Numbered from the stretch's first letter, positions 1 to 8,153 are shown. The stretch is 23,861 nt of DNA from an uncultured Prevotella sp. (GCA_900552675.1 USAI01000032.1:1-23861), one strand, 5' to 3'. Notes: generated from the sequence alone by a model not told the origin. A program made the numbers and translations.

Positions 1-63
1 AATAACTAAAAACCTAAATCTATTACTACTAACCTAAACAATCTATTAACCTTTTTGATGCTG

Positions 64-95
64 CAAAGGTATGCAAAACTTACTGTTCGCGCAAA
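64..95 (-). promoter_or_regulatory. Bacteroidetes-type promoter reading out of the window to the left
   Basis: On the minus strand a TTTG box (92-95) is followed after 20 bases by TACCTTTG (64-71). This fits the TTTG, 19-21 bases, TAnnTTTG pattern of the Bacteroidetes primary sigma factor. Any transcript would run leftwards through an A+T-rich leader (1-60) with degenerate AACCTAAA-type repeats, and its gene lies outside the window. The rest of 1-216 shows no coding region. Confidence 0.7.
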
Positions 96-216
96 CAATT
101 CTTTGCAAAACCATCACTTTTATGTTTATTCTTGATATATATTAACTTTTGGTTTGCTCGTTAACCATCAAAAGCTGTTTAACGACTTCTTGCTAAGGCA
201 AGCAACAAGGAACCTT

Positions 217-1527
217 CTACGCCACCAGCGGCCACGTGAGATAGCGATACAGCAGTGTGCCATGATACATCCACAGATACGCCACCAGCACCACCACCAG
301 CAGCACCCCTGCACCCTGAAGCACCTTAAAGCGCCAGAGCGTGGCAGGCCAACATCCTTCTGTCGAGCCTTGCCACAGGTCAAACCTCAGCAGCCACCCC
401 ATTGACAGTGGCAGCACCAGCGCCCAATGTGCCGCCATGATGTGCACCTCGTCGATGGCGAAGCCCAGCACTATGTGCAACAAAACGTTGAAGCCCAGCA
501 CAGCCATGAGCAGCCACTGAAAGCGCTGCCTACGCCCCACCCATGCGCCCACCAGGGCCAAGAGCACGATGACGGCTTCGGCCACATACTGTGCTGCCCA
601 CGAATAGCGCACAATGATGGGTCGGCCCGACAGCACGTCGCCCAAGATATGGCGACGGTGCAGCTGCAGACTCTCGCCCAAGAAGTTTTCTATCAGCACA
701 TCGGCACGGCTCACATCGTGGCGTGTCCACTTCATTTGCTGCGCCACGGGTGCTGATAGCGACACTTTGCGTTGCTGCATCATACGTTGCCCCATGCCTG
801 CGGCCAGCATGAGGCAGGCAGGCAGCACAAGGGCCCCAAAGAAGAAGCGCGGACGAAAGGCGGCACGTCCATTGGTTATTGCTATCGCCAGCAACACAAC
901 AATGCCGTTGCTCAGCGTTACACCAGCAGTAAGGACAAAGAGCACGATGGCTTGCCACGCGCTATACCGTGTGCCCTGTTTCAGCTTCAGGCCCGACACA
1001 TACAGCGTGAGCGACAGCAAGGGCAACGACAGACAAAAGTGGTCGGGCACGCACACCGTAACGGCTATCATGCCAAAGCCCATAAACAGCAGCGTGAGCA
1101 GCCAGGCCATACAGCGCCCCACGCCCACCACGAAACGCAGCGTGCGCCACAGCCACAGCAGGGCATAGAAGGCCGACGTTATGAGCACCACACCCACAAC
1201 CAGCTGCACACAGTTGGTGCCCATGAGGGCCGAGAGGCCCGCGTTCAGCATTGAGAGTGGCCACACAAAAAGGGCCAGCAGCGGATGCCGCAAGATGTCG
1301 TAACCCTGATACCAATGCAGCACCACGGCATAGGTGGTGGGGTCGAAGCCCGACATACGAAAATTGTGCATAAACTGCATCCAACTGGCATCGGTAGGAT
1401 GCGCAAACAGGCAGCTAAACTTGTACAACATTAATGCCTGAAGCGCCACCAGCGGCACCAAGAGAACAAGGGCCAGCCAGCGCTCGTCGCGGCGAAGGGT
1501 GAAGAGGGAGCGAAGGGTTGTTAACAT
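217..1527 (-). CDS. Polytopic membrane protein, paralog 1 of 3 (possibly DUF6080 family)
   Basis: This 436-residue inner-membrane protein has about ten hydrophobic segments. It shares with the next two upstream genes a cytoplasmic-looking RRDERWLALVLL start, an NF-x-x-SGFD motif followed by RHPL, a VPDHF motif, a LTAGVTLSNG motif, the GES-LHRRHILGDV motif, and a late EVHIMAAHW motif. These conserved polar His, Asp and Glu residues amid membrane helices resemble GT-C-type glycosyltransferases, but that is inference; no sugar donor site is identifiable. From memory the set resembles the Bacteroidales family DUF6080, which I could not verify. It is the shortest paralog because the basic linker before the GES motif is only about 35-40 residues. 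It is the last gene of the operon, separated from paralog 2 by 141 bases holding a repeat element. The ATG at 1527 gives the same MxTLRSLFTLRRDER-like start as its paralogs. Confidence 0.88.
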   Translation of the reverse strand: MLTTLRSLFTLRRDERWLALVLLVPLVALQALMLYKFSCLFAHPTDASWMQFMHNFRMSGFDPTTYAVVLHWYQGYDILRHPLLALFVWPLSMLNAGLSALMGTNCVQLVVGVVLITSAFYALLWLWRTLRFVVGVGRCMAWLLTLLFMGFGMIAVTVCVPDHFCLSLPLLSLTLYVSGLKLKQGTRYSAWQAIVLFVLTAGVTLSNGIVVLLAIAITNGRAAFRPRFFFGALVLPACLMLAAGMGQRMMQQRKVSLSAPVAQQMKWTRHDVSRADVLIENFLGESLQLHRRHILGDVLSGRPIIVRYSWAAQYVAEAVIVLLALVGAWVGRRQRFQWLLMAVLGFNVLLHIVLGFAIDEVHIMAAHWALVLPLSMGWLLRFDLWQGSTEGCWPATLWRFKVLQGAGVLLVVVLVAYLWMYHGTLLYRYLTWPLVA

Positions 1528-1547
1528 ATATGATTATTTTAGTTTAG

Positions 1548-1665
1548 CACTAAGGAAGTTATTAGGAGTTAAAAGGAAGTTAACTCGCTTCGCGAGTGAA
1601 GTTAACGGACATATGCATTTTTATTAAGTAGCAAAGCCGAGCGGAAAACTTGCGAAACTTCAGTA
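1548..1665. repeat. Bipartite palindromic intergenic element, copy A
   Basis: The core is a hairpin with arms ACTCGC (1583-1588) and GCGAGT (1592-1597) around TTC, flanked by GGAAGTTAAC-type 10-base units. A second conserved piece, AACTTGCGAAACTT, lies near 1648-1661. Reverse-complemented, the segment aligns with copies B (14534-14704) and C (15870-16000), sharing the CATATGTCCGTTAACTTC stretch and the TTAACTTCCTTTTAACT stretch. It sits between two paralogous genes and points opposite to B and C. No open reading frame is present. Confidence 0.75.
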
Positions 1666-1668
1666 TGA

Positions 1669-3081
1669 TTATATAAAATAACTCACTATGAGCGCTACGT
1701 TATAGCAGGCTGTGCCCACCGCCAAGCATTGCACCAAGAGGGTGAGGGCACGACCTAAGGCACCCGTCTCGAAACGTTTCAGCAAGAAAGCGGTTGACAG
1801 CGGGATGGCAAACATCCAGTGGGCGGCCATAATTTGCACCTCGTTCAGGCCGAAACCAAAACCAATGTGCATCACGCCGTCAAAGAGCAGCCACGACAGC
1901 AACAGCCACGACAACTTGCATTGCACACCACCAGCAAGCAAGCCACTGAGCAAGCCACACAACATGAGCAGAGCCGTAAGCCCCACCACAATATAGGGGG
2001 CCACCGAACGGTAAGGCACAAACACGGGCCGACTTTGTTGCACATCACCCAACAGGTGGTCGCGGTGCAAAAGGGTGCTCTCGCCCCACAGGTTTTCAAC
2101 AATGCTTTGCCCACGTGGCGTGGTAATGTCGCTCCACTGCAACAACAGGTTGTCTTGTTTCAGCGGACGACCATTCTGCTGGCGCACCCACTGCACATGA
2201 GCGCTATCAGGTTTCACACGGTTGGGGTCTTTCTTCTGCAGCTTGGCTATCATTTGGTCAATGCGCTCCTTCTGCGGCACCTCATACTGCTCGTACTGGA
2301 ACGCCCAGATGCCCAACAACAGCAAGCCCGAAGCGGCAAAGGCACACAGCGAGCGCCAATGAAACACACGGCGGCCATTGCACAGCCACGCCGCCAAGCA
2401 GGTTTTCACACCATTGGTAAGCGTGATGCCCGCGGTGAGAAAGAACAGCACCCCTTGCTGCATGAGCGACAGCGGCTGGGCGGCCTTCAGCTTGCGTCCC
2501 ACCACCCATAGCGTGCAGGTGAGCAGGGCCAGAGAGAGGCCAAAATGGTCGGGAACCATGGCCGACAGCATGACGTGGGCAAAGCTATACAGCCACACAC
2601 ACAGCCAGATGGCGGTGCTGCGTCGAATGTCGACCACCTCGGTAAGCATGCGCAACAGGAACAAGAAGCCATACACGGCAGCTACAATCTGCATGGCAGC
2701 CATGATAAACATTGATATGCTAAAGCCTGTGAGCTGCATCACCCACGTGTTCAGCCAATAGAAGGGCCACAACAGGGTGAAGAACAGCGGATGCCGAAGG
2801 GTGTTATAATAAATGTCTTCGCACGAGAGCACGATGATTGAGTGGGCATCGAAGCCCGACACATGAAAATTATTCAAGATAAGGCCATGAAAACCTTGCG
2901 GTGCGGGCAGCGTAAACTTATCCCAATAGCAATAGATAACCAGGGCATTGAGGGCTGCCACACACAGGGCCACCGCCAGCGCCACCCAGCGCTCGTTGCG
3001 ATGTATGCGTAGGGGCCATAGTATGCGCGAAAGGCCATGAGCCAAGGCGCGGGGCAACTTTCGAAGTGAGATTTGCTTCAT
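1669..3081 (-). CDS. Polytopic membrane protein, paralog 2 of 3 (possibly DUF6080 family)
   Basis: This 470-residue paralog has the same layout as its neighbours: a basic N-terminus (RIHRNERWVALAV), NNFHVSGFD, LRHPLFF, VPDHFGLSLALL, LTAGITLTNG, then a charged linker of about 65 residues, the GEST-LLHRDHLLGDV motif, and NEVQIMAAHW before the last helices. The linker (roughly residues 245-310, rich in Lys, Arg, Gln and Glu) is intermediate in length among the three copies. The function is unknown; an envelope or glycan role is inferred only from the GtrA gene at the head of the operon. It starts at an ATG 32 bases downstream of paralog 3, so the two are probably cotranscribed. The spacer consists almost entirely of a 10-base tandem repeat. 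The hydrophobic core is complete and nothing looks broken. Confidence 0.88.
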   Translation of the reverse strand: MKQISLRKLPRALAHGLSRILWPLRIHRNERWVALAVALCVAALNALVIYCYWDKFTLPAPQGFHGLILNNFHVSGFDAHSIIVLSCEDIYYNTLRHPLFFTLLWPFYWLNTWVMQLTGFSISMFIMAAMQIVAAVYGFLFLLRMLTEVVDIRRSTAIWLCVWLYSFAHVMLSAMVPDHFGLSLALLTCTLWVVGRKLKAAQPLSLMQQGVLFFLTAGITLTNGVKTCLAAWLCNGRRVFHWRSLCAFAASGLLLLGIWAFQYEQYEVPQKERIDQMIAKLQKKDPNRVKPDSAHVQWVRQQNGRPLKQDNLLLQWSDITTPRGQSIVENLWGESTLLHRDHLLGDVQQSRPVFVPYRSVAPYIVVGLTALLMLCGLLSGLLAGGVQCKLSWLLLSWLLFDGVMHIGFGFGLNEVQIMAAHWMFAIPLSTAFLLKRFETGALGRALTLLVQCLAVGTACYNVALIVSYFI

Positions 3082-3088
3082 ATTATAA

Positions 3089-3128
3089 GGGAGTTATTGG
3101 GAGTTATTGGAAGTTAACGGAAGTTATC
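3089..3128. repeat. Four tandem 10-base units overlapping a gene end
   Basis: Units start at 3089, 3099, 3109 and 3119 and read GGGAGTTATT, GGGAGTTATT, GGAAGTTAAC and GGAAGTTATC. Read on the minus strand, the last two units supply the final codons (Asp-Asn-Phe-Arg) and TAA stop of paralog 3. The same GGAAGTTAAC unit occurs in the intergenic elements at 1548-1665 and 14534-14704. Confidence 0.85.
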
Positions 3129-4613
3129 GGACACCAGATACGTCACAATTAAGCTCACATTATATACCCATAGATAGATGGTGAGCAGGGTGAGGGCGAA
3201 AAATGCTTTCGAGCCCCAACGCTGCATGGCAGACTTCAGCGCGAAGGCCGCCGCTATGGGTATAACGTATATCCAATGGGCCGACATGATATACACCTCG
3301 TTAATGCCAAAGCCTAAACCTATGTGCAACGCCATGTCGAGGGCAAAGAACGAGAAGCACAGCCACATAAACTTGCTACGCCTTCCGCACCAAATGCCTA
3401 TCACGAAGAGCGCCACCACCAGTGCCTCGACCACGTAGCTCAGCGGCGAACGGTAGTGTATAATCATAGGCCTACTGCGGAACTCGTCTTCAAGCAGATG
3501 GTCGCGGTGTAGCTGTATCGACTCGCCAAACAAATTCTCGATAATGCTCCACAGGCGCGAGGTAGAAATATCGGTCCACGACATATAGCCCTCTTTGGCA
3601 ATGGGCACGCCCAGCTTGGCGCTACGCTTCTTAGCAGCGGGTGCCGCCTTGTGGTGCTTGCCTTGGCGTATGCTGTCGGCCGTGATACGCAACACGCGAG
3701 CGCTATCAGCACTAATACGGGGCGATGCGGCCAGCGCCAAGAACGAGTCGGCCTGCAGCGTGTCTTTCTTAGCCTGCGCCAATCGGGCCTCTTGTGCTCG
3801 CTTTTTCTGCGCCTCGGCACGTTCGGCTCGAGCCTTTTTGCGAGCCATCTCGCCAGGCCACACCAGTTTATGATAGGCCACCTGCCCAGTTTCCCACACA
3901 AGGGCGGCAGGCAGCGCCACAGCTAAGAACAGGAAGGCAGGACGGAAAAAGCGCTTGCCATTGGCAAACAGGGCCGCCAAGAAGGTCTTGGCACCATTGT
4001 TGAGCGAGGTGCCCGCCGTGAGCACAAACAGCACAAAGGTTTGCCACTTGGTCATAGGTCGGCCCGACAGCATCTTTCTACCCGTAACCCACAGGGTGAG
4101 CAAGAGCAGCATCATCGAGATAACAAAATGGTCGGGCACGATGCTGGTTACCAGCACAAAGGCCAGCGAGAAGAAGAAGAAGGTGAGAAGGGTGCTCTGT
4201 GCGCGACTGCACTGCACCACCTGACGAAAGATGCGATAGATGAAGATGCCGCTGTAAAAAGCGCAAACCACCTGTATGGTGGCCACAATAAACACGGCAC
4301 AATTGATGCCTGTAAGCCACATCAGTGCCTGATTAATAAGGTAGGGCACATACATAAAGAAGGCCAGCAGGGGGTGGCGAAACACGGTGTAGCCCGAGTG
4401 CCAATTACTAACCACCGAGAGGGTGATGGGATCGAAGCCTGAGATATGAAAATTGTTGATAAACAGTTTCCAGTAGTTGTCGCTGAGGGGCGTGAACAAC
4501 TCATAATACTTGCATATCACTAACACGTTGAGGGCCACAATGATGGCCAGCAACACCAGCGCCAGGCAGCGCTCTTCACGACGGATACAGAAGATATCTT
4601 TGATTGTTTTCAT
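3114..4613 (-). CDS. Polytopic membrane protein, paralog 3 of 3 with long basic linker (possibly DUF6080 family)
   Basis: At 499 residues this is the longest paralog. It shares RREERCLALVLL, NNFHISGFD, FRHPLLAF, VPDHFVISMMLL, LTAGTSLNNG, GESIQLHRDHLLED and NEVYIMSAHW with the other two. The extra length is an Ala/Lys/Arg/Glu-rich segment of about 100 residues (roughly 250-350) between membrane segments. Its first half looks like a charged single helix (MARKKARAERAEAQKKR), followed by Ser/Ala-rich sequence. The function is unknown. The ATG at 4613 lies two bases after the GtrA stop codon, which suggests translational coupling. The last codons and the stop fall within a 10-base tandem repeat, so the C-terminal tail may have been rewritten by repeat spread. 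Confidence 0.88.
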   Translation of the reverse strand: MKTIKDIFCIRREERCLALVLLAIIVALNVLVICKYYELFTPLSDNYWKLFINNFHISGFDPITLSVVSNWHSGYTVFRHPLLAFFMYVPYLINQALMWLTGINCAVFIVATIQVVCAFYSGIFIYRIFRQVVQCSRAQSTLLTFFFFSLAFVLVTSIVPDHFVISMMLLLLTLWVTGRKMLSGRPMTKWQTFVLFVLTAGTSLNNGAKTFLAALFANGKRFFRPAFLFLAVALPAALVWETGQVAYHKLVWPGEMARKKARAERAEAQKKRAQEARLAQAKKDTLQADSFLALAASPRISADSARVLRITADSIRQGKHHKAAPAAKKRSAKLGVPIAKEGYMSWTDISTSRLWSIIENLFGESIQLHRDHLLEDEFRSRPMIIHYRSPLSYVVEALVVALFVIGIWCGRRSKFMWLCFSFFALDMALHIGLGFGINEVYIMSAHWIYVIPIAAAFALKSAMQRWGSKAFFALTLLTIYLWVYNVSLIVTYLVSDNFR

Positions 4614-4615
4614 TC

Positions 4616-5014
4616 TTATTTCTTAAGGAAGAAACGCACTAACAAAAAATTGACGGGCACGCAGATGCAGAACATGGGGATGGGAGCCAACGTCTTGCTC
4701 ACCCCCAACCACAAGAATAGGTATAGGGTGGCCATCTGCAACAGATAGTTGACCACATGCGACAACACAAAACCCGCGCCACGCTTGGCGTTGGCCTCAA
4801 CCTTAAAGGTGTAACGGGTAGAGGCAATAAAATTGAAGATAAAGCTCAGGCCATAGCCTACCGTCATGGCCAGCGAGGGCGCCATAACATGTATGAGCAC
4901 CCAATAGATAGCATACTGTAAGGCGGTGGCCAGCACACCTACAATGCCAAAGCGCACCACTTCGCCCAGTTTTTGGCGCTGTGCGGGAGAGAGTTGGCTT
5001 AATATTTCAGGCAT
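4616..5014 (-). CDS. GtrA family small membrane protein
   Basis: From the ATG at 5014 this protein has 132 residues and four predicted membrane helices. It shows the GtrA signature: an early VVRFGIVGVLATALQYAIYW helix, a GYGLSFIFNFIASTRYTF motif between helices 2 and 3, and a short basic end (RFFLKK). GtrA proteins are associated with moving polyprenyl-linked sugars across the membrane or with glycan assembly, usually beside a glycosyltransferase. Here the partners are the three paralogous membrane proteins downstream, the first only two bases away. An in-frame TTG at 5041 would add nine residues; I prefer the ATG because the N-terminus then matches the usual length and the TTG lies in GTTAAC repeat-like sequence. 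No clear promoter is visible in 5015-5079. Confidence 0.9.
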   Translation of the reverse strand: MPEILSQLSPAQRQKLGEVVRFGIVGVLATALQYAIYWVLIHVMAPSLAMTVGYGLSFIFNFIASTRYTFKVEANAKRGAGFVLSHVVNYLLQMATLYLFLWLGVSKTLAPIPMFCICVPVNFLLVRFFLKK

Positions 5015-5079
5015 ATATTTTTTTAGTTGACGAGTTAACAAGTTATTACCAACGCATAGTTGTTTTGCAAAGCAACAAA

Positions 5080-5144
5080 AAGCCTACAAAATCCATGCCA
5101 CCGCGCACCGAAAGAGAGCGTGGCAGTATGGATTATGCAGGCTT
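5080..5144 (-). terminator. Long imperfect hairpin with T tract, likely intrinsic terminator
   Basis: Three paired blocks are interrupted by internal loops: AAGCCT with AGGCTT (5080-5085/5139-5144), ATCCAT with ATGGAT (5091-5096/5128-5133) and GCCAC with GTGGC (5097-5101/5120-5124). Read on the minus strand, the stem is followed directly by TTTTTG. It follows the secreted-protein operon and precedes gtrA, so it probably separates the two. Confidence 0.65.
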
Positions 5145-5153
5145 ATGTTGTAA

Positions 5154-5185
5154 GCGGCCTCTGTAAGTTGTTACAGATGGGCCGC
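5154..5185 (-). terminator. Strong GC hairpin after secreted-protein operon
   Basis: GCGGCC (5154-5159) pairs with GGCCGC (5180-5185) and TCTGTAA (5160-5166) pairs with TTACAGA (5171-5177), with a GTTG loop and a two-base bulge. It lies 10 bases after the stop of the last secreted-protein gene. It has no T tract, so it could stabilise the 3' end, with the hairpin at 5080-5144 doing the termination. Confidence 0.65.
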
Positions 5186-5195
5186 CCCGTATGTT

Positions 5196-6611
5196 CTACT
5201 TACGTTTGGCCACACACTTCACACCGCCACTCATAGCGGCCATGCCTTTGGCGGCTTTTGCTGTAGTTTTCTCTACGGGGAAGGTGCGCGAGTTGATCAC
5301 CCAGCTTTCATCCTCGCCATGGAACGGATTGAAGGTAACGCGTGTAACGGTGGTGCCAAACTTGTCGGTCACGGCCAGCACACCTACATACCATCCACCC
5401 TCATCGGCAGTAAAGGTCTTCTTGTAGGTGAACGAGTTGTTCAGAGCCTTCACCACATCGGTTACATCTTGTGCCTTGTCGGTGGTAGCCATATAGTCGG
5501 CCCACGCATCTGAGGGATTGTCATACTTATAGCCATCGCCCTCTTTAATGCCCAACATATTGTTGAGCGCAACGTCCCAGTCATGTTCTTCCATGAGCAA
5601 CATCTTAGCGCTGCTAATCTCGGTGTCTTTAGAGGAAACCTCAAACTTAATGGCTACTTCGCCATTGTCGGCCAACTTGTTGGTAACGTCAACCACGGGG
5701 CAGTCGTTAGAAACGGTTGGCTTGATGTGCTGGTTCTTAATTTCAGCCTTCACCCAGTCGCCATTCTTGTCAATGCCAACAACGTAGAATGAGAAGTCGG
5801 CCTCCTTGTCAATACCCCACACATGCTCGTCGTCGGTCAGTGTGTACCACTGGTCGCGCGTAAACTGGTTAGACTGTGTAAACATGAGATAGTCGTAACC
5901 GTAGGTATTGATAAACTGGTCGATAGTGGCAGAGGTGCCAAACACCATGTGCAGGGTGTTCACGTTCTCGCTGGCCTTTACGTCGAACCATACTTGGCTG
6001 TTATCGTTCACGCCCTTGTAGTCGACGGTCAGCGTCTCGGTGCTCACGCCTGGCTCCTTGGTGGTTACCTTTACATAGTTGATGTCGCCATCGAGCAAGG
6101 GGCCATCGGGCATCTGCGTTATGCCTTCGGTCACAATGTAAAAATCTTGTCCGCCAGGGATGAAGCGTGTCTGTCCAGCAGCATCCTTCACACCATCGGT
6201 AAAGGTGAAAGATTGTGCTCCTTGCCCTATAAAGCCGTAGCCAGCATTGATGAGCTGATTGAACATAGCGAGCAATGTCTTGGTGTCGTTCTCATCGAAA
6301 GAGCCGTTTTGCTGTATGGTCAGCAATTCGACATACGACTTCTGCAACAGCATGTGCACATACGATTTGTTTTCATCGGCAGTCAGCACCTTGTACGACA
6401 CATAGTTTTTTCCTGTCTCGGTAGAGGCCACCTCAACATCTTTCATCTCGGGCACACCCTCGGGACGTGAGAAAGCAATGTAGTCGTCGGCGCCCAACGA
6501 TACTGCTTCAACGTTGTCTGTACCCTTATTCAAGAAAACCTTGTGCTGCGCCTGTGCGTTGCTGGCAAAGGCGGCGGCCATTATGATGGTTGATAATATA
6601 ATCTTTTTCAT
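5196..6611 (-). CDS. Exported protein with three tandem beta-type modules
   Basis: This 471-residue protein has a clear type I signal peptide (MKKIILSTIIMAAAFASNAQA, cleavage near residue 21). It begins with a short module (KVFLNKGTDNVEAVSLGADDYIAF) that resembles the N-termini of the two genes upstream. Three segments of about 110-130 residues follow with a shared rhythm: an opening strand (NYVSYKV, VWFDVKA, VAIKFEV), an alpha/beta middle, and a closing strand (FYIVTEG, FYVVGID, WYVGVLAV). This suggests repeated fibronectin-III-like or related beta-sandwich domains. The Lys-rich C-terminus (CVAKRK) is not a typical type IX tail. I do not recognise a specific family. It is probably an envelope or secreted protein in the same operon as the next gene (15-base gap), ending at the hairpins below 5185. 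Confidence 0.85.
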   Translation of the reverse strand: MKKIILSTIIMAAAFASNAQAQHKVFLNKGTDNVEAVSLGADDYIAFSRPEGVPEMKDVEVASTETGKNYVSYKVLTADENKSYVHMLLQKSYVELLTIQQNGSFDENDTKTLLAMFNQLINAGYGFIGQGAQSFTFTDGVKDAAGQTRFIPGGQDFYIVTEGITQMPDGPLLDGDINYVKVTTKEPGVSTETLTVDYKGVNDNSQVWFDVKASENVNTLHMVFGTSATIDQFINTYGYDYLMFTQSNQFTRDQWYTLTDDEHVWGIDKEADFSFYVVGIDKNGDWVKAEIKNQHIKPTVSNDCPVVDVTNKLADNGEVAIKFEVSSKDTEISSAKMLLMEEHDWDVALNNMLGIKEGDGYKYDNPSDAWADYMATTDKAQDVTDVVKALNNSFTYKKTFTADEGGWYVGVLAVTDKFGTTVTRVTFNPFHGEDESWVINSRTFPVEKTTAKAAKGMAAMSGGVKCVAKRK

Positions 6612-6626
6612 TGTCTTATATCGCTT

Positions 6627-8090
6627 TTACTTAGTGAGTTTAGTAACGTCGCCCTCGTAGTGTCCCTTCAGACTGCCACCAAACTTGGTTGACGAGAATA
6701 TGGTAAAGTCGAATTTGCCCTTGCCGGCATTGCAGATGGCCTTTATGTTACCACCAGCGGCGATGGCTGTTGCGGGGTCGGAGGTAGAAGCCTGGTTGTA
6801 GGTATTGCCACCGTAGGTGATGCCCAGCATAGCATTGATATTGTCGCCTGAGAAGCCGTGCGTCATATTATCGTTGATAAAGTCGTTGGGCACGGTGAGA
6901 ACAATGTCAGCGTCGGCCATACCTTCAACGGTGGTAACGCCCTCTTTACTTGAGAGGTAGATGGTGTGGATATTGCTATCGTCAACCACCACGCACGACT
7001 TCAGCGCCACGGCATCGTTATTAGCCACAGTATATTCGTTAGGAACAGTGAGGTCGTACACGGCGGGAGTGCCCTTATAGTAAGCTTGCAAGCTGCGGCC
7101 ATCCTTACCCATGCCCTCTACATCAATAATAATGGTGTAGCTGCCATCGCCACGATCGAGCACGCTCACGGTGCCTGTAGCGGTGCGTTGGATGCCATTG
7201 CTAATGAATATCTCTTGTGGGTTGTTAATATCGGTAACGTTATCATAGAGGGTGAGCTCATACTCGCGGTCGCCCGTAACGTCGATATCGGTGCCATCCA
7301 TCTCCTTGTTGGGCACATAGAGGCGTGCATAATAGTAAGTATTTTCCAAGTCGTTGGCCTTGTCAATGTTGCCCGATGTGAGGTAGAAGGCTACGCCATC
7401 GGCCGTCTTCTCGGCAAAGGCAGCGCGCAGCTCATTGGTCTTACCATCAACATTGAAGAAGAACGGGTTCTGTGCTATCTCGAAATAATTGCCATCATAC
7501 TGCGCGGCAAAGGCTTCCTGATTTTCTTGTGGTACACAGTTGATGTTCACCTTCAGGTTGTCGTCTTCCATGTTTACATACAGGGTACCACTGGCGAAGT
7601 AGTCTTCCCAATCGTCAGATGCAAACATTACAGGCTCATAGTCGTCATCTTCATTATACCTTACAGGATCCATGTACATTACCTGATAGAAGTCGTCTTC
7701 TTCAAAGTTATCTGCGAAGTTCTCAATGGCGATGTTCTCGTCGAGGAGAGAGGCCGACATGGCTATCTGAAGATACTTGCCTTCGGCTACATCTTCAACC
7801 GAGGCTACGCTCTCTTTCTCAGAGAGATACACATATACCAAGGCACCACTGTAGGTAATGAGGGCCGACTTCATCGTTACCACCTCGTTGCCTATCTTCA
7901 CTTGGTTGCCATCAAGCGATATGCTTTTCTGGAAAGTTATGTTGTCAATGTCTTTGCCCACCTGATAGGCCGAGACGATACGTCCGTTCTTTACGACGAA
8001 CACGCTGTCGGGCGTGGCCGCCTCTGCCATTATTGCCTGCATGGTAAAACCAAGAAGCATGGCGAAAAAGAAGAATATTTTCTTTGTCAT
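6627..8090 (-). CDS. Exported acidic protein with internal duplication
   Basis: This 487-residue protein starts with a signal peptide (MTKKIFFFFAMLLGFTMQA, cleavage near residue 24). The short module SVFVVKNGRIVSAYQVGKDI-DNITF follows at 29-53. The rest is two copies of one domain. Repeat 1 opens near residue 70 (VTMKSALI then VYVYLSEKESVASVEDVAEG) and repeat 2 near 361 (VALKSCVV then IHTIYLSSKEGVTTVEGMAD). Each closes with a matching strand: DGRSLQAYYKG for the first, GGSLKGHYEG for the second. The first copy carries an Asp/Glu-rich stretch (about 128-165), which could bind metal. The family is unrecognised; the closing strands resemble lipocalin-like or heme-binding-like beta barrels of Bacteroidales, which is inference. 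Gaps are 15 bases to the downstream gene and 63 to the upstream gene. Confidence 0.85.
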   Translation of the reverse strand: MTKKIFFFFAMLLGFTMQAIMAEAATPDSVFVVKNGRIVSAYQVGKDIDNITFQKSISLDGNQVKIGNEVVTMKSALITYSGALVYVYLSEKESVASVEDVAEGKYLQIAMSASLLDENIAIENFADNFEEDDFYQVMYMDPVRYNEDDDYEPVMFASDDWEDYFASGTLYVNMEDDNLKVNINCVPQENQEAFAAQYDGNYFEIAQNPFFFNVDGKTNELRAAFAEKTADGVAFYLTSGNIDKANDLENTYYYARLYVPNKEMDGTDIDVTGDREYELTLYDNVTDINNPQEIFISNGIQRTATGTVSVLDRGDGSYTIIIDVEGMGKDGRSLQAYYKGTPAVYDLTVPNEYTVANNDAVALKSCVVVDDSNIHTIYLSSKEGVTTVEGMADADIVLTVPNDFINDNMTHGFSGDNINAMLGITYGGNTYNQASTSDPATAIAAGGNIKAICNAGKGKFDFTIFSSTKFGGSLKGHYEGDVTKLTK

Positions 8091-8153
8091 TGTTGTTCTG
8101 TTTGTGCGTGTTAAGCGTTTTTATTTTCTATATACACGATGGGGCGAGCAAGA

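Noticed and set aside
6966..8114. Long open frame (382 codons) on the plus strand, antisense to the duplicated exported protein
   Set aside because: The sense strand has a signal peptide and a duplicated domain. The antisense translation has no recognisable motif, is odd in composition, and is explained by codon bias.
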